Source: Pictodentalium vernedei
Taxonomy: Eukaryota; Mollusca; Scaphopoda; Dentaliida; Dentaliidae
DNA length: 64,000 bases
Assembly (NCBI GenBank): GCA_031216915.1
Contig: CM062294.1
Span: 31,077,128 to 31,141,127, forward strand
Direction: 5' to 3'
The position numbers and the translations under genes were made by a program. The notes beneath the pieces are model-generated. The model saw only the letters and a list, made by a program, of their open reading frames with translations. It had not been told where the DNA came from and made no database searches. Below are positions 59,855-64,000 of this stretch, in pieces (position 1 is the stretch's first letter; each line of letters starts with the position of its first letter).

Positions 59855-62592
59855 AACTAGACTTTATGATTCTGGAGAATCATGGCTTTTCCCGATGAGA
59901 TTCCATGATTTGTCATGACCCTACGGTGTATGATGAATTGCTTGTGACTGTCTCACTGAAGATCCTTCATTGATGTCATGAAAAAGGTGAGTATAGAAGT
60001 CTCAAATGACTCAGTTTGATAAAAAAAAAATCTTTAGGTAAAAACCATCATTAACGGTGGAGAGGGTTAATATCAATATCGTCGTCCAATAGGTTAATGA
60101 CCGAAAAAAGGAGTTATGCTTCTTTGACACCTACCCACTGAGTGCTGTATCTATTTGAAAATAGTCCGTTTTACCTCAAATGTATCCAAAATGCTGATGT
60201 CTGGCAGCTTCTTAAGTGTTAACAAGTGCTAACAGGAATATTTATTCATGCAACTTGTAATTTCACACCAAAATCTGTGAATGGCCATTTTTACTTAAAA
60301 ATCTACGAGATGTTTTCAGAGAAATCCAGGGAGAACATGAATGTTAAGCTGTTGATGGGTATAATTGTTTATCCAGCCCAAAACGGGTTAAGGGTTGTTT
60401 TTTTAATACGCTTATTACTTATAAAAATAATTCTCAGTGAATTCTACTTCCACTTATGTTGATTTCTCCTCTTAACTTTGGGTGCTGCGGGTTTGCAAAC
60501 ACAGCCCACTTTTTCAACATTTTGATGTTTGAGAACCAGCATAGGGTTAACAAATGCTTACTGGAATATTTTGTGCATGCAACTTGTAATTCACACTAAG
60601 ATCTGAGAATGGCCATTTTTTCTTGAAAATCTATGTGATGTTTTTAGAGAAATCCTCGGATAACATGAATTTTTTACCTTTTGAGGGGTATATCACCCTG
60701 TAACCAGCTCTAAACGGGTTAATGCTTGGTTTTTATGAAAACCTTCATTACTTACAGAAATGATCCTCGGTGAATCCCACTTCCAATGAAGGTGGTTATG
60801 TTCATCTCACAGGTACACATTGGGTGTAATGGGTGGCCAAGTACAGCCCATTTTCTCAAAATTTGCTGCGTCTGGAGGGTTAACAAACGCTTACCGGAAT
60901 CTTTTGTTCATGCAACTTGTAATGTCACTCCAAGACCTGCAAATGGTCAATTTCTCTTGAATACTTTCTAGATTTTTTGGAGTAATCCACAGAAAATGGG
61001 AATTTTAAGCTTTTAATGGGTACATCTCCTTAACCGGTCGAAAATGGGTTAAGACCTCAATTTTTGAATACCCTTACTACTTACTAAAAATTTTCCCTAT
61101 CAGTTTTGCGTCCGGTAAAAGAAGTTATGTTTCTCTGCAGTATTCCCATTTGATGTTGTTGGTGTCCAAAAACATACTATATTTTTCGAAATTTTGACAT
61201 TTAGCAGCACATGGAGGGTTAATAAATGCTTATCTGAATATTTTATTCATGCAACTGGTAATGTGACTCCAAGACCTATCAACGGCCATTTTCTCTTGAA
61301 ACCCTACAAGACGTTTGTAAAGACATTCATGGAAAACATGATTTTTTAAGCTTTTGATGGGTATTGCTATTAACCATCCCAAAAGGGGTTAATGCTTGGT
61401 TTTTTGAATACCCTTATTACTAACAAATTTGGTCCTCGGTGAATTCCACTTCCAACAAAGTAGATTATGTTTATCTCTCGGGTATGCATTGGGTGCTGTG
61501 CGCATCTGAAAACAGCCTATTTCAACAAAATTACGATGCTTAGCAGCCTGTAGAGGGTTAATAAATGCTCACCGGAATATTTTGTCTATGCAACTTGTAA
61601 TGTCACACAAAGACCTGCGAATAGTCAATTTTTCCTGAAAACCTACAAGTTGCTTTTAGAGAAATCCACAGAAAATGGGAATTTTAAGCTTTTAAGGGGT
61701 ATCTCTCTTGAACCAGACCAAAATGGGTTAAGACTTCGACTTTTGAATACCCTTACCACTATCAAAAATGTTTCCCCGTTCATTTTGCGTCTGATAAAAG
61801 AAGGAACCTTTCTCGGTGGTACACCAAGTGGGTGCTGTTGTCGTCCAAAAACAGCCCATTTTATCACAATTTTGACTTTTAGCAGCCCGTGGAGGGTTAA
61901 CAAATGCTCACCGCAGTATTTGGTCCATGCAACTTCTATTGTCACACCAAGGCCTGGGAGTGACAAATTTTTCTTGAAAATCTACAAGACTCGTTTAGAG
62001 AAATCCACGGAAAATACGAATTTTTGAGCTTGATGGGGGTATTGCTGTTTAACCAAAATGGGTTAACGCTTGGTTTTTTGAACACCCTTATTACTGACAC
62101 AAATGATCCTCGGTGAATTCCACTCATAATAAAGGAAGGTATGTTTATCTCTCGTGTATTGTTTGGGTGCAGTGAGGGCCTGAAACTGGCCTATTTCATC
62201 AAAATTTCGATGTTTGGCAGCCTGTGGAGGGTTACCATATGCATCGCCAGATATGTCATGTGTATCAAAGGGCATGTGATAGACAGGGCTAGCAATGACG
62301 AATGTATAAAAAAAATCTACAAGACGTGTTTCGAGAAAGTGCCGATAAACCCCAATTTTGGCAGTTTTTTGCCAATTCTGACGAAATAAGGGTTAAATCG
62401 AAAATTCCGCTTTGGTACATTTTTAGATTTTGTGCCCCTCTATGTGTGTGCAAAATTTCGTGAAAATCGGTTCGAAAATGGCTTCTGAATCGTACGGACA
62501 AAATGTGTGAAAAAAAAAAAAAAAAAAAAAACCCCAAAAATAATAATCCGTAGAAAAACAATAGTCTTTTCCAGAGGGAAAAGCCAAAATAT
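59855..62592 (+). repeat. Higher-order repeat unit 6 (solitary, complete)
   Basis: The head starts sharply at ACTAGACTTTATG (59,856) against unrelated DNA. Seven monomers follow, with cores near 60,219, 60,545, 60,880, 61,217, 61,557, 61,897 and 62,230, then the A-rich stretch and the hairpin cttttccagagggaaaag ending near 62,592. Lying 45 kb from the other copies with the same ends, it behaves as a mobile unit and not as ordinary satellite spill-over. It retains the uninterrupted TTAA site near 61,370 used by the element in unit 3. Confidence 0.85.
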
Positions 62593-62789
62593 GAAAGCCT
62601 TTGGTGCTGTGGTATGGGAGAATATTCATTAATGTTTTTCCCGCTACTCAGTGTTAAAAAATGATATTTTTCCTGGAAAAGTACCCTCTGATCAAACCAA
62701 TGGCAATTTTTTTTTGGACCACTTCTTTCTGCTGTTCCAAAGGAAGTTTCACACAAAAATAAAAAAATGCCGATAGGATCGCCGATCCA

Positions 62790-64000
62790 AAGTCGAGTTG
62801 TGACAGCACAAAAGTGGGTTTACTCATTATGAACTTATCGTCTGGACATCAATTGTTTACAATTTACTATATGAAGGATCAGTGTGACCTTGACCTCTGA
62901 CCTAGAGATTCCAAAATAAATGGGGCTCTTTCTTGCACCAATGCCAACCTACCTATGAAGTTTCATGAATGTGGGTGGAACCATTGTCAAATTATCATCT
63001 GGAAACCAATTATTTACGATTTATTATGTTCATGGTCACTGTGACCTTGACCTTTGACCTAGCGAGCCAAAAATAAATAAGGGTCTTCCACTCACCAAGG
63101 TCAACCTACCTATGAAGTTTCATGAATGTGGGTCAAACGATTATCAAGTTACCATCCGGAAACCAACTGTTTACAATTTACTATGTTGAAGGTCAATGTG
63201 ACCTTGAACTTTCACCTAGCGAGTCCAAAATACATAGGGTTCTTTCTCTCACTAATGCCAACCTATCTATGAAGTTTCATGAATGTGGGTCGAACCATTA
63301 TCAAGTTATCACCCAGAAACCAATTGTTAACGCAAAATACGACCACCCACCCGCCTTTCATCAAGATCAATAGGGTTCTTCCTTGCACCAAGGCCAACAC
63401 ACCTATAAAGTTTCATGACTCTAGGTTGAACCACTATCAAGTTCTCATCCGGAAACCAATTTTTGCGATATACTATGTTCAAGGTCACTGTGACCTTGAC
63501 CTTTGACCTGGTGAGTCCAACATCAATAGGGTTCTTCCTCGCACCAAGGCCAACACACCTATAAAGTTTCATGACTCTGGGTTGAACCACTATCAAGTTC
63601 TCATCCGGAAACCAATTGTTGCGATATACTATGTTCAAGGTCACTGTGACCTTGACCTTTGACCTGGTGAGTCCAAGATCAATAGGGTTCTTCCTCGCAC
63701 CAAGGCCAACACACCTATAAAGTTTCATGACTCTGGGTTGAACCACTATCAAGTTATCATCCGGAAACCAATTGTTGCGATATACTATGTTCAAGGTCAC
63801 TGTGACCTTGACCTTTGACCTGGTGAGTCTAAGATCAATAGGGTTCTTCCTCGCACCAAGGCCAACACACCTATAAAGTTTCATGACTCTAGGTTGAACC
63901 ACTATCAAGTTCTCATCTGGAAACCAATTGTTGCGATATACTATGTTCAAGGTCACGGTGACCTTGACCTTTGACCTGGTGAGTCCAAGATCAATAGGGT
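62790..64000 (+). repeat. Tandem array with nuclear-receptor-like sites (array 2)
   Basis: Same family as 46,460-47,400. The last units are highly similar with an exact 156-bp period: perfect GGTCAnnnTGACC cores lie at 63,483, 63,639, 63,795 and 63,951, plus one at 63,033. The array runs off the window. A 209-aa minus frame (63,327-63,956) is four copies of the same translated unit and is not treated as a gene. Confidence 0.88.

Noticed and set aside
63327-63956. 209-aa minus-strand open frame
   Set aside because: It is four near-identical translations of the 156-bp tandem unit (156 is divisible by 3), so openness follows from repetition and not from coding.
16300-64000. CRISPR-like interpretation of the regular tandem arrays
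   Set aside because: Units are contiguous, diverge along their whole length and lack short identical repeats alternating with unique spacers; the genome is eukaryotic.

Overview
The window is eukaryotic, AT-rich and made almost entirely of transposable elements and tandem repeats. The likeliest source is a bivalve mollusc. That rests on remembered hallmarks: tandem cores of about 155-170 bp or about 337 bp followed by GGAC/GACA-rich tails, arrays carrying GGTCACTGTGACCTTGACC, 'AGCTCACCTGA' hairpin repeats, tRNA-derived SINEs and a Helentron. No database was consulted. No host gene is certain; one possible exon with a PAN/apple-like cysteine pattern lies near 19.9 kb.

Layout. 1-14,642: a higher-order repeat whose unit (about 2.7 kb) has a hairpin-rich head and seven monomers of 327-340 bp. 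Unit 3 is interrupted by a 3,160-bp element with 28-bp terminal inverted repeats (TIRs) and a TTAA duplication; a related copy at 61.4 kb shows the empty site. 14.6-35.8 kb: SINE copies, palindromic elements, several tandem arrays and long gene-poor stretches. 35.9-45.9 kb: a large decayed Helentron on the minus strand. It encodes a herpes-tegument-like (C76-type) cysteine protease domain, an OTU protease domain, about 21 copies of an 18-residue KYK repeat, a zinc-finger segment, an HUH Rep nuclease, a PIF1-type helicase and a C-terminal endonuclease. It is broken by three stop codons, a SINE and two mutually compensating frameshifts. A second Helentron fragment lies beside it. 46.5-47.4 and 62.8-64.0 kb: arrays carrying perfect estrogen-response-element cores. 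49.0-52.8 kb: an uncharacterised gene with a PIN/FEN-like nuclease domain and a Cys-rich tail, lying between long inverted repeats. This is the best candidate here for an undescribed mobile element. 53.3-55.0 kb: a 337-bp tandem array. 55.0-57.6 kb: a complete Mutator-like element with modular TIRs, a probable 8-bp target duplication and an intact FLYWCH-MULE frame that has lost its catalytic DDE core. 59.9-62.6 kb: another copy of the higher-order repeat.

The elements may be linked. Tandem-core repeats of this design resemble the bivalve 'pearl' non-autonomous elements, which are thought to be mobilised by Helentrons, so the 36-46 kb element is of a type that could have spread them. The nested insertions give a relative order: higher-order repeat before the TTAA element, and Helentron before the SINE.
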